From Actinomycetales bacterium (GTDB taxonomy: Bacteria; Actinomycetota; Actinomycetes; Propionibacteriales; Nocardioidaceae): a stretch of 7,494 nt of DNA. Position numbers and translations under genes: made by a program. Below the pieces are notes generated by a model that had not been told where the DNA came from, did no database searches, and worked only from the letters and a program-made list of their open reading frames with translations. Position 1 is the stretch's first letter; the number at the start of each line of letters is the position of its first letter. Below, piece by piece: positions 6,285 to 7,494 of the stretch. The DNA lies in assembly GCA_012513165.1 (NCBI GenBank), contig JAAZCT010000108.1, positions 1 through 7,494 on the forward strand. The letters run 5' to 3'.

Positions 6285-7210
6285 GCTTGTCCCACGTTCA
6301 TTTTTACGTGCAAACCAGCATCCGGATCCACAACCACATCTTGTGCTGCCGAGACGCCGTCAATCAACAAGGTTGCGTCGGTCGGAGTGTTGCGCTTGAT
6401 CAATGCCAGCCCGATAGGCCCCAATTCATGATGCCGGGCGGCCGAGCCGCCAACTCCCACTACCTTACCTTCATAGGAAACTTCAGCCCCATGCGCGGGC
6501 AGGTACGAAGTAGAACCGTCGATATTCAGCATCACGAGACGCCGCGGCGGGCGACCGATATTGTGCACTCTGGCCACGGTTTCTTGACCCCGGTAACAAC
6601 CTTTGTTGAGGTGAACCGCGGAGTTCAGCAGCCCGACCTCGTTTGGAATCGTGCGATCATCGGTATCGAAACCGAACCGAGGCAGGTGCGTTTCGATCCG
6701 CAAAGCCTCGTGGGCGAACAAACCGGCTGGCTCGCCGTCGACTTTCGATAGATCCTCAACGATTTCCCACGTGAGGACACCATCTTTCCAACGCGAGATG
6801 ACCGCACGTTGAGGTTCAAGTGCGACCTCGACCCGCGACATGAATCGCATCTTGTCTAGCCAGCCGACGAGCGCTTCGCCCCCTTTCGGTTCGGTGTGAG
6901 CCCAAAAAGTTTCGCCATCATCAACGCCGGAAAAGGCGTGCTCGATGCGTCCCTGAGGGGTGAGGATCAAGACGTCCGTCCAGACGTTTGGGGCTAGACC
7001 CGTCAGGTATTGAGTCGTGAGCGAATGGAGCCAGTCGAGTCGGTCCGGACCGGTCACCCGAAACACGTCGCGGTGCGAGAGATCCACGAATCCTTCGCCA
7101 GCCAACAACGCTCGTTGCTCTTTGGCAAACGAGCCGTAGTGGGCGGCGACTCCGGCATCGATGCCCTCAGCCTCGACTGCTTTATCGCGATCCAACAGTG
7201 GACTAGACAC
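6281..7210 (-). CDS. ygfZ: YgfZ/GcvT-like folate-binding protein, Fe-S cluster maintenance
   Basis: This 309-residue protein belongs to the YgfZ/CAF17 family, tetrahydrofolate-dependent factors needed for full activity of some [4Fe-4S] enzymes such as MiaB. The signature KGCYRGQE is at residues 203-210, with the family cysteine at C205, followed by TVARVHNIGRPPRRLVML. The N-terminal half carries the GcvT-like segment FVDLSHRDVFRVTGPDRLDWLHSL. I chose GTG at 7210, not the ATG at 7300. GTG gives a family-like start (VSSPLLDRDKAVEAEG), has GGGGGAA 7 nt upstream and overlaps the upstream gene by 8 bp. The extra 30 codons would lie wholly inside that gene and encode an unrelated Cys-containing stretch. 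deaD is coupled downstream through ATGA. A nitrobindin-like gene next to ygfZ recalls the Rv0813c-Rv0811c neighbourhood of M. tuberculosis (from memory). Confidence 0.9.
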   Translation of the reverse strand: MSSPLLDRDKAVEAEGIDAGVAAHYGSFAKEQRALLAGEGFVDLSHRDVFRVTGPDRLDWLHSLTTQYLTGLAPNVWTDVLILTPQGRIEHAFSGVDDGETFWAHTEPKGGEALVGWLDKMRFMSRVEVALEPQRAVISRWKDGVLTWEIVEDLSKVDGEPAGLFAHEALRIETHLPRFGFDTDDRTIPNEVGLLNSAVHLNKGCYRGQETVARVHNIGRPPRRLVMLNIDGSTSYLPAHGAEVSYEGKVVGVGGSAARHHELGPIGLALIKRNTPTDATLLIDGVSAAQDVVVDPDAGLHVKMNVGQA

Positions 7211-7494
7211 GGTTGAGTTTCCCCCACAAGTGAGACTGCATCGGATGGCCACCAGCAGCACTATCGATCGCGTACATGAGCGTGCCGTCAACCAGCCCAT
7301 ACATACGTTGACCGGCGGTGTATTCGGGTGCTGTGACGCTGCGAGCTACCAGATCAGTAGCGAGTGTCAACCGAGGTCCGTCAATTTCGCCGTACCAAAT
7401 CTCGGCATAACCCGTGGGGTGCGCCAGCAAAAGTTCAACCTTGCCGTCCCCGACACCGCGCAGGAAACCAGTTTCGAGGTGCCCTGGCCCGACA
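7203..7494 (-). CDS. Nitrobindin/FABP-like beta-barrel protein, N-terminus beyond window
   Basis: The visible 96 C-terminal residues, open to the right edge, read GPGHLETGFLRGVGDGKVEL, then LLLAHPTGYAEIWYGEIDG, and end QSHLWGKLNRV. The AHPTG motif and alternating beta-strands are typical of the bacterial FABP-like/DUF1794 family, which shares the nitrobindin fold. In haem-binding nitrobindins a histidine near the C-terminus coordinates haem; the H nine residues from the end is in the corresponding place. Some family members are thought not to bind haem, so ligand and role stay open. Its TAG stop lies inside the start of ygfZ (8-bp overlap), making it the upstream gene of a three-gene operon. 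Confidence 0.82.
   Translation of the reverse strand, partial: VGPGHLETGFLRGVGDGKVELLLAHPTGYAEIWYGEIDGPRLTLATDLVARSVTAPEYTAGQRMYGLVDGTLMYAIDSAAGGHPMQSHLWGKLNRV

Noticed and set aside
6017..6751. 244-codon plus-strand open frame crossing the deaD/ygfZ junction
   Set aside because: It lies antisense to two strongly supported genes, has Arg/Gly-rich composition without a recognisable domain, and is best explained as a shadow of their codon bias.

Overview
The window looks like chromosomal DNA from an actinobacterium of moderately high GC. It is gene-dense with short or overlapping gene junctions. The evidence is gene content: an XRE regulator directly upstream of an HbhA-like lysine-tailed protein (the order I recall for Rv0474-Rv0475 in Mycobacterium tuberculosis), and a nitrobindin/FABP-fold protein next to YgfZ. 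I cannot name the genus. No rRNA, tRNA, CRISPR array, insertion sequence or phage gene is visible.

Layout. (1) Positions 1-928, minus strand: an XRE-family regulator followed, through a 4-bp ATGA overlap, by an HbhA-like protein whose lysine-rich C-terminus runs off the left edge. (2) Positions 929-1077: a divergent control region. A perfect palindrome (TGCTAAC-AAAA-GTTAGCA) sits in the spacer of a plausible promoter for the regulator, whose transcript may be leaderless. On the other side are a candidate plus-strand promoter, a 5'-UTR hairpin and a Shine-Dalgarno site. (3) Positions 1078-4413, plus strand: two tandem paralogous secreted proteins, each with a signal sequence, two or three fibronectin-III-like domains and an endonuclease/exonuclease/phosphatase (EEP, DNase I-like) domain with the catalytic motifs intact. 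They are 9 bp apart. (4) Positions 4414-4481: a short convergent gap without a convincing terminator. (5) Positions 4482-7494, minus strand: three overlapping genes in transcription order, a partial nitrobindin/FABP-like gene, ygfZ (8-bp overlap) and deaD, a DEAD-box RNA helicase with a DbpA-type RNA-binding domain and a Gly/Arg/Lys-rich tail (4-bp overlap).

Working together. The left half pairs a probable surface- or nucleoid-associated HbhA-like protein and its likely regulator with divergently transcribed secreted phosphodiesterases; a shared control region is possible but unproven. The right half is a housekeeping operon that links haem/lipid-pocket, Fe-S maintenance and RNA-remodelling functions. 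I see no clear evidence of a new defence or mobile system. The least ordinary parts are the tandem FN3-EEP pair with its closely spaced cysteines and the control region between positions 929 and 1077.
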